Positions 11,281-22,793 of a stretch of DNA of 64,000 bases are shown here, piece after piece; the stretch's first letter is position 1, and the number at the start of each line of letters is the position of its first letter. The DNA is taken from assembly GCA_036250195.1 (NCBI GenBank), contig JAVHZZ010000008.1, positions 4,725,934 to 4,789,933 of the forward strand. Direction: 5' to 3'. A program made the translations under genes and the position numbers. Below the pieces are notes generated by a model. It did not search any database and had not been told where the DNA came from. It saw nothing but the letters and a program-made list of their open reading frames with translations. Source of the DNA: Mixophyes australis. Its lineage: Eukaryota; Chordata; Amphibia; Anura; Limnodynastidae.

Positions 11281-12398
11281 AGTGTGTCCTCAGTGCTTAG
11301 ATAGGATTCATCCCACAGTGCTCAGTGCTTACATAGGATTCATCCCACAGTGTTCAGTGCTTACATAGGTTTCCTCCCACAGTCCTCAGTGCTTAGATAG
11401 GATTCATCCCACAGTCCTCAGTGCTTACATAGGTTTCCTCCCACAGTCCTCAGTGCTTACATAGGTTTCCTCCCACATAGCTCAGTGCTTACATAGGATT
11501 CATCCCACAGTGCTCAGTGCTTACATAGGTTTCCTCCCACAGTGCTCAGTGCTTACATAGGTTTCCTCCCACACTGCTCAGTGCTTACATAGGTTTCCTC
11601 CCACACTGATCAGTGTTTACATAGGTTTCCTCCCACATTGCTCAGTGCTTACATAGGTTTCCTCCCACACTGCTCAGTGCTTACATAGATTTCCTCCCAC
11701 AGTGCTCAGTGCTTACATAGGATTCATCCCACAGTGCTCAGTGCTTACATAGGTTTCCTCCCACAGTGCTCAGTGCTTACATAGGTTTCCTCCCACACTG
11801 CTCAGTGCTTACATAGGATTCATCCCACAGTGCTCAGTGCTTACATAGGATTCATCCCACAGTGCTCAGTGCTTACATAGGATTCATCCCACAGTGCTCA
11901 GTGCTTACATAGGTTTCCTCCCACAGTGCTCAGTGCTTACATAGGTTTCCTCCCACAGTGCTCAGTGCTTACATAGGTTTCCTCCCACACTGCTCAGTGC
12001 TTACATAGGATTCCTCCCACAGTGCTCAGTGCTTACATAGGATTCATCCCACAGTGCTCAGTGCTTACATAGGTTTCCTCCCACACTGCTCAGTGCTTAC
12101 ATAGGTTTCCTCCCACACTGCTCAGTGCTTACATAGGTTTCCTCCCACATTGCTCAGTGCTTACATAGGATTCATCCCACAGTGCTCAGTGCTTACATAG
12201 GATTCCTCCCACAGTGCTCAGTGCTTACATAGGTTTCCTCCCACACTGCTCAGTGCTTACATAGGTTTCCTCCCACACTGCTCAGTGCTTACATAGGTTT
12301 CCTCCCACATTGCTCAGTGCTTACATAGGATTCATCCCACAGTGCTCAGTGCTTACATAGGATTCCTCCCACAGTGCTCAGTGCTTACATAGGCTTCC
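11281..12398 (+). repeat. 32-bp minisatellite, about 35 copies
   Basis: The unit core is cagtgctcagtgcttacata followed by either ggattcatccca or ggtttcctccca; period checks such as 11821 to 11853 give 32 bp. The first copies carry tcctcagtgcttagatagg variants. Two main classes (gattcatcc and gtttcctcc) and three junction variants (acagtg, acactg, acattg) are interleaved. A run of seven or so units near 11990-12160 is repeated almost exactly near 12170-12380, which shows block duplication. The array ends abruptly at aggcttcctatgtacactg. Since 32 is not a multiple of 3, it has no open frame. Confidence 0.95.
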
Positions 12399-13427
12399 TA
12401 TGTACACTGACAGTTCAGGACTGCTCCTGCATCCTGGCGCTTGTTCACTTTTCCACATATTTTTGAAATAAACTTGTATTAGTTACATTATACTTATTTT
12501 TACGAATTTCCCCTAATTGCCTCCCCCCACCCCCACCAGCATAATGTCATTGCAGAAGAGGCTGATGAATGGGGTGTGATGTTGTGCTTCAGTTGTGGAT
12601 CAGGGAGATGGAGAAATCAGAGTAACAGTCTTATTGTTACCGGCGTGGTGATATAGACACATATATGTTGTTTACCCAAAAAAAAATCTTCCTGACGATT
12701 TCTTTGTGTTTTGTTCCCGGAAGACTCTCATACATAAATAATTCACGATGAGAGTGCCGCGCCAGGACCAATCTTTGTCTTCCAGCGTCACCTTTTGCAG
12801 CCGTCACTGATCTACAGGACACTGTAAATAAAATATTTGCTCTGTGAATGATGTACAAACGACCAAACACATGACAGGGAACAAGCAAAATGGTGTCAGA
12901 CACATCCCCTAGTGTCTGCTTATAGTATCTATAGAGGAATAGCCTAGGACAAAGGTTACCATATACATTTCCTGAGGATGGTGGCGGGAATCTTGTGTAA
13001 TGTGACAAGGAGGTCACTACTTTATGTGCCAATCCACCCGTTTTATGGGAAGTGTTAAGGTGGACATTGAGAAGCAACAAAAAGACAATTTGTAATTGAC
13101 AGATTCCAGCCCTGAGACCAGAACCTACGATTCTCAGCCTGAACAATCACCCGCTGGGCCCTATTATATGTAAAGAACACAGTTGGTTAGTTAGCTCTAA
13201 GAAGCAGACGCTTCTTAGACAGCGCCCCGGCTGCTGTGTAGGACAGCGCTGGCGAAACGGAGCTGCTGCGCATGCGCAGCAGCTCTCTCTGGGGTGTTTT
13301 TTTTTTTTTGGTCGGCAGGGGGAAACCCCGACAATCCTCCATGCGCCGCTGTCACCCCTACGTCCATGTGCCAGATACAGAGGCCTGTAGGATTATGTAA
13401 CAATGTGACAAGTTTGCTACAGTTCTT
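12399..13427. other. Unassigned stretch with one unexplained open frame
   Basis: The minus strand is open for 169 codons at 12637-13146, but the predicted product shows no domain I recognise and no codon or splice evidence supports it. A perfect palindrome gctgctgcgcatgcgcagcagc lies near 13262-13283. It is followed by a T-run and a GC-rich patch that look like the edge of an old repeat. Confidence 0.4.
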
Positions 13428-13655
13428 TTCCATGGCTTTATCTATGTGGATTTCTGTCAGTGTTTGGTGGGTTTCCTCCCACACTCCAAAAGCATACTAG
13501 TAGGTTAAATGGCGGCTAATAAAGTTAACATGTCTGTGTGTGTGTCAGGGAATTTAGACTGTGAGTTCCAATGAGGCAGGGACTGATGTGAGTTCTCTGT
13601 ACAGCAATGTGAAATTGGGGGCACTATATAAATAAATGGTGATGATGATGATGAT
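13428..13655 (+). mobile_element. tRNA-headed SINE copy, 5'-truncated
   Basis: It matches the body and tail of the fuller copy at 21333-21622: gtttcctcccacactccaaa, then catact, taggtt, a short TG run, gggaatttagactgtgag, gcagggactgatgtgag, ttctctgtacagc, and the tail gcactatataaataaatg followed by gatgat. The tRNA-like head is missing. Confidence 0.8.
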
Positions 13656-13687
13656 AGCTCTGTGGTACATAAGAAAAAAGACGCCAT

Positions 13688-13856
13688 GGGGTAAATGTAT
13701 CAAGCTGAGAGTTTTCTGGTAGGTTTCAAAAACCAATCAGATTCTAGCTATAATTTATTTAGTACATTCTACAAAATGATAGCTAGAATCTGATTGGTTG
13801 CAACATCTCCACTTTTCAAACTCACCGGAAATCTCTCAGCTTGATACATTTACCAC
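13688..13856. mobile_element. Palindromic MITE, Harbinger-like, copy 1
   Basis: A 169-bp foldback element with ends ggggtaaatgtatcaagctg and cagcttgatacatttaccac, flanked by the 3-bp duplication cat (13685-13687 and 13857-13859). Both arms contain agctagaatctgattggttg or its complement. A second copy at 62905-63100 has the same ends and a different 3-bp duplication (ctg). Duplications of 3 bp suggest the PIF/Harbinger superfamily; this is inference, because no transposase is present. Confidence 0.85.
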
Positions 13857-13859
13857 CAT

Positions 13860-14898
13860 ATGTACCAATATCTCTGCAACATTGACTTCCAAGAGTCCAT
13901 TATATCAGAATCTACTCTTCTCTTCTGAAAGCAGATACTGGTACCGACATCACTATGGAATCGGATACTGTTATGTTCAATCCTTGGTGGTGGGTCGAAC
14001 ACAACATCATAAGGAACATAGGTATGAGATGGGCTTTGCTATTGATCTTAGGAAGAAAATTATCACCATTGTGCAAAACCAGATGTCCTGTGCATCTAGA
14101 AATGTTAGAGTAATTAAATAAGATTTCTCTTTGATTATTTTTCCACCATCTGATATTTATGGCAGCACTGGCAACCCGAGCAGGCTGCACTTACGCTTTA
14201 CATACCTCCCCTGTCGGCAGAGAACTACATCTCCCAGCATGCAGTAGTTAGGGGGAGTGAGTGAAGGAGCAGTTGGAGATTCTGAGCCTTATTAATAAAG
14301 GAGAGTAACTGGCGATACGTTGCGTATAATAATTACTCTGCACATGCCCAGAACTGAACCGTATGACAGAGAACGCAGCAGCTTCCAATTCATCGTAGAG
14401 TGCAAAGGATCCTTACTACAGGCTATGATATCAGGGGCAGAACATGGAGGGGACTGGGCGTATGCCCGTAGTCAGTGCACAGTAAGGACGTGCCAAGCTC
14501 CAGCGCACACAGCATCGACCAATTCAAGCTTTGGGCTTCTCTAAGGTACGTGATTTTCTGCTATATCACTTCCACCATCTACAGGTCAGGTGTAAGTGCT
14601 GATTACTAGTGATGACGGCTGTGTATACAGCTAGAACATGTGTTTGGAATCAGGAGCAACTGTAACAATATATTTTATGTAGAGTAGACATTAATAAAAT
14701 CCTAATAAATGTATTGTTATTTGAATGCTTATACCCGATGTTAGTGTGTTTTGCGTTAATTAATGAATTGGGCCCACAATAGTTAAATTCAGTAGATGTT
14801 ACATGATGGGGATCATAGATTGCTGAGACAGTGTCACATGTAACCTGTGAGGAGGTATTTCACCAGCTGTTTGAGCCTGGAAAATATTTAAAAATGTT
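13860..14898. other. Unassigned stretch with a possible old MITE
   Basis: The stretch from about 14288 (gccttattaataaaggagag) to 14774 (ttaattaatgaattgggccc) has weakly inverted ends like the family at 14899-15232, so it may be a diverged relative. Nothing else is recognisable. Confidence 0.35.
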
Positions 14899-15232
14899 GG
14901 GCCTGATCCATTAAGGAACTTAAATTAAGAAGTTTTGTTATTTAAGTCTCCTGGACAAAACCATGTTACAATGCAAGGGGTGAAAATTAGTATTCTGTTT
15001 TGCACATAAGTTAAATACTGACTGTTTTCTCATGTAGCACACAGATACTTTATAGCTTATTTGCACACTGACATTTAAATTTAATATTTGTGTGCTACAT
15101 GAAAAAACAGTCAGTATTTAACTGATGTGCAAAACAGAAAACTAATTTGCACCCCTTGCATTGTAACATGGTTTTGTCCAGGAGACTTAAATAAGAAACT
15201 TTTTAATTTAAGTTCCTTAATGAATCAGGCCC
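14899..15232. mobile_element. Long-palindrome MITE with 3-bp target duplication
   Basis: A 334-bp foldback with ends gggcctgatccattaaggaa and ttccttaatgaatcaggccc, flanked by gtt on both sides (14896-14898 and 15233-15235). The arms match over about 140 bp each, including ctcctggacaaaaccatgtt, acaatgcaaggggtg and taaatactgactgtttt. Partial copies lie at 18422-18618 and 41809-41947, and a more distant relative at 18188-18421. A Harbinger-like origin is inferred from the 3-bp duplication. Confidence 0.88.
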
Positions 15233-16347
15233 GTTGTCTCTGAGCTCTTACGCACATCAGCAGAAGCAGTGTATCAATAATCATTTTGAAGCATTGACTC
15301 TCTGGGGATAGCGGCAGCTGGTTAAACCGTTTGCGTCTCGTGTTACCAGTTCTAATCGCTCACAAACATTTTAGCTGGACATCTGATTACATTTGTATCT
15401 TCTGGGGTGAGGACATTATTCAATATGACAGCTAAAGAAAAGTAACAGATAATACAATATAAAAAGCAACATTTTGGAACGTTTTATATTTTCTGTTAAT
15501 TATCCAAAAAGATTATGTTAAAAAAAATCCTTAGAAAAACTGAGTGGAATATGACAAATTTACATTTTACAAAATGAAAATGACTTTGGCGTAGAAATGC
15601 TTTTGTTGTAGTCTGATGACTAAATAAACGACGACGCCAAGTTTGTTTTATTTAACGCTTCAGCGGAATTTATTTCTCTATGTCAATGTTAGAGATTGCA
15701 AATTTTACATCTTGTTAACTTGACAATTTTTGGATTTAAATGTGAAATTATGTAAATTTTGCTGCAGAAGAACAGCCATCTGAACGTCAGTTTTGCATTT
15801 AGTCAGATTTCATATGATGGGTTTTTTCTTTATACCATTATTGAGAATATCTTCTACAGTGTGTAAAATACAGTAATTTCCTTGGCTCTCATTGTAGCAT
15901 ATTGCGGTAACTGAGGGGAGCGCCCACCGCAGCGTGTAAGTCAGAGCATTAAGTAATTCCTTAGTGCAAGGTGGATGCAATCAGTGGTCCCTGTATCCTA
16001 ACCCTGCGCTCGTATTCTCTTTAAGGGGAACTTTTACCTATCATTAAAATGAGCTCAATTGAGTGGAAAGCCACAGGACGTGTGGTCTGCCAGATTCACG
16101 TCTAAGAGGCAGCGTATATACAACCCCAGGCAATGGAAAGAGAGCACTTTTACTGGATGCAATAAATTGAAATAGTACGCGTTTAACCACAGGAAAATCG
16201 CTTCTTATGAGTTGAGGCAGAGGCCAGGCCGACACGCAGTAAATAGAGGGGAAACAGAATGAAACCATAATCAGGTAAGGACCCAAAAATAAAGTCTCAT
16301 GATAAAAACTAATATAATAAAAAGCTAAATAAAGTAACAGCCTAATC
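15233..16347. other. Unassigned stretch
   Basis: AT-rich, with no recognisable gene, RNA or complete repeat. Confidence 0.5.
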
Positions 16348-17600
16348 GATGCATTCTAGCCCCCCTATCTCTTCTCTCTCCCTCTCTCACCCTCATTCTC
16401 TCTCCTCTCCCTTCTCTCTCTCCCCCTTCTCACACTCTCACTCCCATCTCTCTCCCTCTCCCTCCCTCTCTCCTTCTCTTTCTCCCTCTCTCCCTCCTCT
16501 TTCTCTCCCTCTCCCTCTCACCCTCTCCCTCCCTTTCTCTCTCTCCCCCTCTCTCTCCCTTTCTCCCTCCTCTCTCTCCCTTTCTCCCTCCTCTCTCTCC
16601 CTTTCTCCCTCCTCTCTCTCCCTCCTCTCTCTCTCTCTCTCCTTCTCTCTCTCCCTCCCCCTTCTCACACTCTCACTACCATCTCTCTCCCTCTCTCTCT
16701 CCTTCTCTTTCTCCCTTTCTCCCTCCTCTTTCTCTCCCTCTCCCTCTCACCCTCTCCCTCCCTCTCTCTCTCTCCTTTTTCTCTCCCTCTCTCTCCTCTC
16801 CCTCCTCTTTCTCTGTCCCCCTCTCTCTCCCTCCTCTTTCTCCCTCCTCTCTCTCTCTCCTTCTCTCTCTCCCTCTCCCTCCCTCTCTCCTTCTCTCTCT
16901 CCCTCTCTCCTTCTCTTTCTCCCTCTCTCCCTCCTCTCTCCCTCTCTCCCTCTTCTTCCTCTGTCCCCCTCTCTCTCCCTCTCACTCTATCCCTCCTCCT
17001 CTCTCCCTCCTCTTTCTCTTCCTCTCTCTCACCCTCTCCCTCTCTCTCCTTTTTCTCTCCCTCTCTCTCTCCTTTTTCTCTCCCTCTCTCTCCTCTCCCT
17101 CTCTCTCCCTCCTCTCTCTCTCTCTCTTTCCCTTTTCTCTCCCTCTCTCTCTCCTCTCCCTCCTCTTTCTCTGCCCCCCCTCTATCTCTCCTCACCCTCC
17201 TCTTCCTCTGTCCCCCTCTCTCTCCATCTCTCTCCTTCTCTCTCTCCCTCTCTCTTTAACCTTCTCTCTCTATCTCCCTCTCCCTCCTCTGTCTCTCTCC
17301 CTCTCTTTCATCCTCTCTCTCTTCCTTCTCTCCTCTTTCACTTCTCACTCTCCCTTTCCCATCTCTCTCTCTCTCTCCCTTCCCTCTCTCTCTATCTTTC
17401 TTTCCCTTATCTCTCTCCCTTCCCTCTGTCTCATTATTCCTTCTCTTTCTTCCTCTCTATCACCCTCTGTCTCTGACCCTATGCGCTCTTTCTCCCCCTT
17501 CTCTTTCTCTCGCTCTCTTTCTCCCTTCTCTCTCCCTCTCTCTTTCACCCTTCTCTCTGTCTCTCTCACTCCCTGTCTCTCCTATCTCTCTCTCTTTCTT

Positions 17601-17645
<45 letters not shown>

Positions 17646-17655
17646 ATCTCACTCG
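16348..17655. repeat. 1.3-kb polypyrimidine (CT-rich) tract
   Basis: The plus strand is almost purely C and T, built of ctccctctct, ctttctccctcct and similar words with rare purines (cacactctcactaccatctc occurs in two places). The complementary strand is almost purely purine. Long open frames (Ser/Leu/Pro-rich on plus, Arg/Glu/Gly-rich on minus) exist only because a two-letter sequence has few stop codons. Such mirror-rich homopurine/homopyrimidine DNA can form triplex (H-DNA) in principle. Confidence 0.95.
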
Positions 17656-18187
17656 GACTTTGATTTATTTTGTAGTACAGGAGAGATAATATAGTAACAC
17701 TTTGTATTTCAGAGCAACACTAACCCAGTGCGCAACAATAATATATAGTTAATTGCAATAATCGTAAAAGCAAAACTGCGCAGACACAAAGACAATGGGA
17801 TCTATATATCAGAGTAAAAGCTTTGATGCGCACCAATTATTTTTTCAATTTTCTGCTTGCTGTTGTGTCAATCAAAGAAATTGGTTAATCAAACTTGTTA
17901 TCTTGTAATAGAGACCATTAGCGCAGAAGACTTAACCTAGGAGTATTTAGAGGAATAGACAGGCTGCTGCAAGATGAATATTGCTTTGAGTGGAGATATA
18001 AGTTAAACATAAACCTTTCAATATGGCAATTGCGACAACTACTTGGGGGTCTATATACTAAGGCAAATTTGTAGGAAAGTGTGAGTGGCTCATTTCATAG
18101 ACTGAATATTTAATATGGTGCTTTCAGCAGCAATCCAGGCATTCTTAGAGAGGTAACTTTGTATGTGACATCTAAGACAACAGACCA
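17656..18187. other. Unassigned spacer
   Basis: No recognisable feature between the polypyrimidine tract and the MITE fragments. Confidence 0.5.
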
Positions 18188-18618
18188 GGGGACTGATTAA
18201 TTAAGGAAAGTAAAGCAAAAAAATTGAGTTACTTTGAACCTTGGCAAAACCATGTTGTTTTGGAGGGGGAGGAAAATGTAAAATGTGAGGGCAGATTTAT
18301 AATTGGGGTAGAGCATGTCCTAAATCAACTTGAAACTTCAGTGTACAAATAAGCTATCACGTATTTATGTGCTACATGAAAAAACAGATAGAATATATCT
18401 TTTGTGCACAATAAAAATCTAGGGCCTCATTCATTAAGGATCTTAACTTCTTATTTCAGTCTCCTGGACAAAACCATGTTACAATGCAAGGGGTGCAAAT
18501 TAGTATTCTGTTTTAGACATAAGTTAAATACTGACTGTTTTTTCATGTAGCATACAAATACTTGATAGCTTATTTGTACACTGAAATTTAAACTTGATAT
18601 TTGTGTGCTACATGAAAG
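18188..18618. mobile_element. Two partial MITE copies in tandem
   Basis: From 18422 (gggcctcattcattaaggat) the sequence follows the left arm and loop of the 14899-15232 element, with shared words tctcctggacaaaaccatgt, acaatgcaaggggtgcaaat and taaatactgactgtttt, up to gtgctacatgaaa near 18618, where the right arm is missing. The preceding 18188-18421 is a more diverged relative (gactgattaattaagg, gcaaaaccatgtt, gtgctacatgaaaaaacag). Confidence 0.75.
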
Positions 18619-19207
18619 GACATGACATGGTTTTGAATATTTTCCTAATTTTTACTATTATACAGTGGTCTCATGTTATATATTCTGCTAGTATTGCTTT
18701 GCATTGTATTTTAGGCCGACAAATGACTACTAAACATCCACCATCCAAAGAAGCTCTTTAATGTTCAACCAGCCCCCAAAACATTGTGTGAAAATCAAAC
18801 AGAACAAATTGCTTCATTTTGCTAAATATTCAAATTGTGGACATATGTAGTGACCTATATATACAGTTTGATCAATGACTCTCCATTATATATTATGCCG
18901 GACGTCTCCTTTACAATAACTGTTGAGAAGCAATATTTGGATTCAGAATACCTTCTGATTTAATGTGCATGATTATTCAATGTATTCATTATATCTGCAT
19001 GTCGAGTGCTCAGTATAAGTTGTGCTGTCAAAGCTATTAATAAGACTCATTTACGAACGGCAAAAAAATGCAGACTTGCACCAAATCCTTCTTTGCTCAA
19101 GTGTGGCTAATTTCTCTGAAATGTCATTTCAAGGTGCCCGACCCAGAAGGTTCTCGGAACATACCCAAAAAATGAATTTGCCCCTAAATTTGTGAGTTGT
19201 GTATGAT
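18619..19207. other. Unassigned spacer
   Basis: AT-rich, with no recognisable feature. Confidence 0.5.
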
Positions 19208-19712
19208 GGAAAATTCCAGCCTCCTAGCACTTGAGACCACCCCCTTCATTGGAAATGTCCAGCCGCTTAGCACTGGAGACCACCCCTTCATTGGAAAGGT
19301 ACATTCTCCCACCACTTGAGACCATCCCCTTCATTGGAAATGTCCAGCCTCCTACCACTTGAGACCACCCCTTCATTGGAAAGGTACATGCTCCTAGCAC
19401 TTGAGACCACCCCCTGTCATTAGAAATGTCCAGCCTCCTACCACTTGAGACCACCCCCTTCATTGGAAAAGTACAGCCTCCTAGCACTTGAGACCACCCC
19501 CTTCATTGGAAAGGTACATCCTCCTAGCACTTGAGACCACCCCCTTCATTGGAAAAGTACAGCCTCCTAGCACTTGAGACCTCCCTCATCATTAGAAATG
19601 TCCATCCTCCTAGAACTTGAGACCACCCCTTCATTAGAAAGGTACATCCTCCTAGCACTTGAGACCACCCCTTCATTGGAAAGGTACATCCTCCTAGCAC
19701 TTGAGACCTCCC
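19208..19712 (+). repeat. 43-bp minisatellite, left block (about 12 copies)
   Basis: The unit reads cctcctagcacttgagacca, ccccttcattggaaaggtac, at(c); the spacing is 42-43 bp because of a variable C-run. It continues after an L2-like insertion at 20312-20453. Variants include ccaccact for ctagcact, gtccag for gtacat, and catcattag for cttcattgg. Confidence 0.92.
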
Positions 19713-20311
19713 CCTCTCTCCCAGTCTACCGCCCCCTATATCTCTAACGTCCTCTCTATTCACACCCCTGCCCGCCCCCTGCGCTCGGCCAATGACCGTC
19801 GCCTCTCCTCCATTCTGATCACCTCTTCCCACTCCAGAATCCAAGACTTCTCCCGTGCTGCCCCCCTTCACTGGAACGACCTCCCTCGCTCCATCCGTCT
19901 TTCTCCCAATTTGTCCTCCTTCAAGAAGGCAGTCAAAACTTACCTGTTCCTAAAAGCCTACCAACCTTACACCTAACCCCCTCGTCTTATCTCCTCCACC
20001 TGCTCTCCCCCTCTCTCCTCCCAGCCCCCCTGTTCTCTCCCCACTTTTTCAACTTGCTCCCTGTGTGCCTGTGTTCTGTCTACCCTCCCTTAGGATGTAA
20101 GCTCATTTGAGCAGGGCCCTCTTCCCTTTGTTCTCCATACCTGTTCTTCTGCTCCGTCTTTACTGCATTAGCCTGCCTCGAGTCTCTGAAGTTTTGGTAT
20201 TTTTGTTTACTGTGTGTAATGTTTCACCTTGGTTAGTCTACTGTTTGTGCTGTGTACGGCGCTGCGGAACTCTTGTGGCACCTAACAAATAAAGGATAAT
20301 AATAATAATAA
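19713..20311 (+). mobile_element. L2-like LINE 3' end inserted in the minisatellite
   Basis: The plus strand encodes the tail of an L2-type reverse transcriptase: YISNVLSIHTPARPLRSAND, RRLSSILITSSHSRIQD, AAPLHWNDLPRSIRLSP and FKKAVKTYLFLKAYQPYT, with a stop directly after. A 3' untranslated part follows (ggatgtaagctcatttgagc, gcgctgcggaactcttgtgg) and ends in aataat repeats. The 43-bp array stops within ccccct at the left and resumes at attggaaagg at the right, so insertion was clean and without an obvious long target duplication. The copy is far more GC-rich than the L2-like copy at 7985 and belongs to another subfamily. Confidence 0.85.
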
Positions 20312-20453
20312 TTGGAAAGGTACATCCTCCTAGCACTTGAGACCTCCCTCGTCATTGGAAATGTCCAGCCTCCTGCTACTTGAGACCACCCCTTTATTGG
20401 AAATGTCCAGCCTCCTACCACATGAGACCTCCCCCTTCATTGGAAAAGTCCAA
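20312..20453 (+). repeat. 43-bp minisatellite, right block (about 3.3 copies)
   Basis: Direct continuation of the array at 19208-19712 beyond the LINE insertion, with the same unit and the same variants. Confidence 0.9.
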
Positions 20454-21134
20454 TGTGGACGTCTAGATGTAGCTTAGCTTACTCAAGTGCTTAGTCTGCA
20501 CTCAGCAATAGATGCCCCTCAATCCTCCCAACTGCTCCGCGTGCGCTTGTGGAAATATAGGACCTGTTCTTTGTCCTTTTGCACATTTATTAATTACATT
20601 TAGCTATGGAATTTAAAGATGCTTTGCAAGGTGACCGTAATTTGACAATTGTTTTTTTTTAAGGATGATAACAAACTTAACCCCACATGGGAATGCTAAC
20701 TAATTTTATTTTATGTTTACGGAGTGGGCGACTTGCTCCATTCAGAGGGGGGCCTGCCGGATTGGGGTAACACCACATCAAAGCTAAGTTTAACCTTTAA
20801 TCTTTTCATAATCTTATTCCAAAATTCCTTTCTTTTTGTTTTTCTTTGTGCCGTATTGAAAATTAATTAATTACATATGAAATAACTATATTATCCTTTA
20901 TGCATATAGCATACAGCTCTGCACACAGAGAATGTTTATTCATACATATCAATCTCTGCCCTTAAATGTTTCCTTCCACACACGGTCTGATTCTGTAGCT
21001 GGGTGAGGGCAATAGGATTAATATATAATTCAGCCACACACAGAAAGCCCAGATTGGATGAGATCCAGTTGTTCGTCCCGAGCAACCAGATAACTTCTAA
21101 GGTCACTAGTGTCTGTTTTCCTTATCTTAAGATG
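20454..21134. other. Unassigned spacer
   Basis: No recognisable gene or repeat. Confidence 0.5.
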
Positions 21135-21142
21135 ACCACATG

Positions 21143-21309
21143 CAGGGGAGGGCTGGCAAATGTTAGGCCTGGGGCAAGATTTGCCTCAGCAGTCTATTTT
21201 AAATGGGAAGAAAAATGCAGGTAGCCCAATGACCCAGCCTAAGGTTACTCACAATGGGACCAGCCTGGGGGCCAGATGTCCCCCTGCACCCCAGCACAGC
21301 CTGCCCCTG
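21143..21309 (+). mobile_element. Short nonautonomous hAT element
   Basis: A 167-bp element with ends caggggagggctggc and cagcctgcccctg, flanked by accacatg (21135-21142) and accacata (21310-21317), an 8-bp duplication with one mismatch. No coding capacity. Confidence 0.8.
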
Positions 21310-21332
21310 ACCACATACACCGATATGTAGTC

Positions 21333-21622
21333 ATCTTCTGACCACTTCTGCCTCACAGCACTGGGGTCATGAGTTCAATTCCCGTCTATGGTCTTATCTG
21401 TGTGTAGTTTGTATGTTCTCCCTGTGTTTGTGTGGATTTCCTCTGAGTGCTCTGGTTTTCTCCCACACTCCAAAAACATACTGATAGGTTTATTGGCTGC
21501 TATCAAATTGACCCTAGTCTATCTCTGTGTAAGCTCCAATAGGGCAGGGACTGATGTGAGTGAGTTCTCTGTACAGCGCTGCGGAACTAGTGGCGCTATA
21601 TAGATAAATGGTGATAACGATG
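21333..21622 (+). mobile_element. tRNA-headed SINE, nearly full copy
   Basis: The head contains cttctgcctcacagc and a B-box-like gagttcaattcccg near 21368-21381, the internal RNA polymerase III element expected of a tRNA-derived SINE. The A-box end is missing here but present in the 56413-56662 copy (tggctcagtggtta on the minus strand). The body (gtatgttctccctgtgtttg, tttctcccacactccaaaaa) leads to the tail gcgctgcggaactagtggcg, ctatatagataaatg, which resembles the L2-like LINE tail at 8690-8735. Confidence 0.85.
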
Positions 21623-22793
21623 ACCACATTTATGAACATGCTCAATAAGGATCTTGTTCCTTTCATTAGTATCATTATTGGGCATTGCGTTTTTCAGCCG
21701 TGCTACAGTTGCCCTATATCGACTCCAAAGACTCAACATGTATGACCGACATTTGTTGTTGGACCATGGGTGGGTGAAATCCAGAATACCCAGAGAAGTC
21801 CCATGAGAACAAGGGCTGGTGAACATACAACTCCACGTGCAGATTCTCCCGGTCACAACTGAAGATAAGGCCACGATGAGAAGATTTGTAATCTCACGCT
21901 CACAAGAAATTGTGCCAATTTCCTGCAATGTTCCAGGGATCTGATATCTTGAGGGGAATTGTCCATTCGTTGGAACCCCCCCCCCCCCTCACCCTCTCAC
22001 TGGCCGAGGTGAATAGACTGGGTCTCTGTATACTACCGAGATATATGTGTCCTTGATGACCTTTTACTATAATAATAGCGGAAACAACTCTTTGTTCTTT
22101 GTTTGATGAAATGTTTATATCTCCACCATCTAGCCCAGGGACACATATAACACCAGGGCTTGTGGTCTACTTACAGGATACAAAGACACATCAATATTTA
22201 TTCCCTTTGGTCATACAAAGTTAAAATCGAGAGTAAGTTTCACTTCAAATGTCAGAGAAAAACCTAAGATCTCTGATTCCCTCACAGAATAATATATGAT
22301 TTCTATACATAGCCTGTGATCTCTGCCTTTTCTTCTGACCACGTTCCAGCTGATCGCTGTGAATTCCTATTTCCTCTGTGGTGCTTCTATCTCCTGCATT
22401 CAATCCCAACACCAGCGTTCCCATTGCCTTCCCCGCCTCTGATTAATATTCTACACAGCAGCCTCAGCCTGTCTTGTACTTTTATATGCAGGAATGTGTA
22501 TTCTTTTACCATCCCTTTACAATAAACATTAAAGGGCGAGGAGAAGAGGGGCTCCCGGTTCTCAAGATTTCCCAAAAGAGTCAGCGACAATGACAACTGA
22601 TTTATAGCACAAAAGTGTCATCGTCTTCTGTGACTCAATCCTAACAATTGTGGGATTCAGCAAGATGCATACAATACAGATTGCTGGATGTGGGAGTCAC
22701 AATGGTTTTTCCCACCCTTGTCTTGGGGGAGGAGAGGGGCAGCTAATTGACAATGAGTTATATCACAGTCTGTTGCATTTATGTTCTAGATAC
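21623..22793. other. Unassigned stretch
   Basis: No recognisable gene. A run of about 12 C residues occurs near 21977-21990. Confidence 0.5.

Noticed and set aside
11281..12398. CRISPR-like array
   Set aside because: Units are contiguous 32-bp repeats with no unique spacers, in a vertebrate-type sequence; it is a minisatellite.
12637..13146. 169-codon open frame on the minus strand
   Set aside because: No recognised domain, no splice or promoter context, and such lengths occur by chance; listed only as unexplained.
16349..17476. 375-codon open frame rich in Ser, Leu and Pro
   Set aside because: It is a by-product of the CT-only tract, which rarely contains stop codons; the minus strand shows Arg/Glu frames for the same reason.
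19224..19871. Minus-strand frames with repeated FPMKG peptides
   Set aside because: Translation of the 43-bp minisatellite.
21333..21622. tRNA gene
   Set aside because: Only A- and B-box-like motifs within a dispersed SINE; no cloverleaf of a functional tRNA can be drawn.
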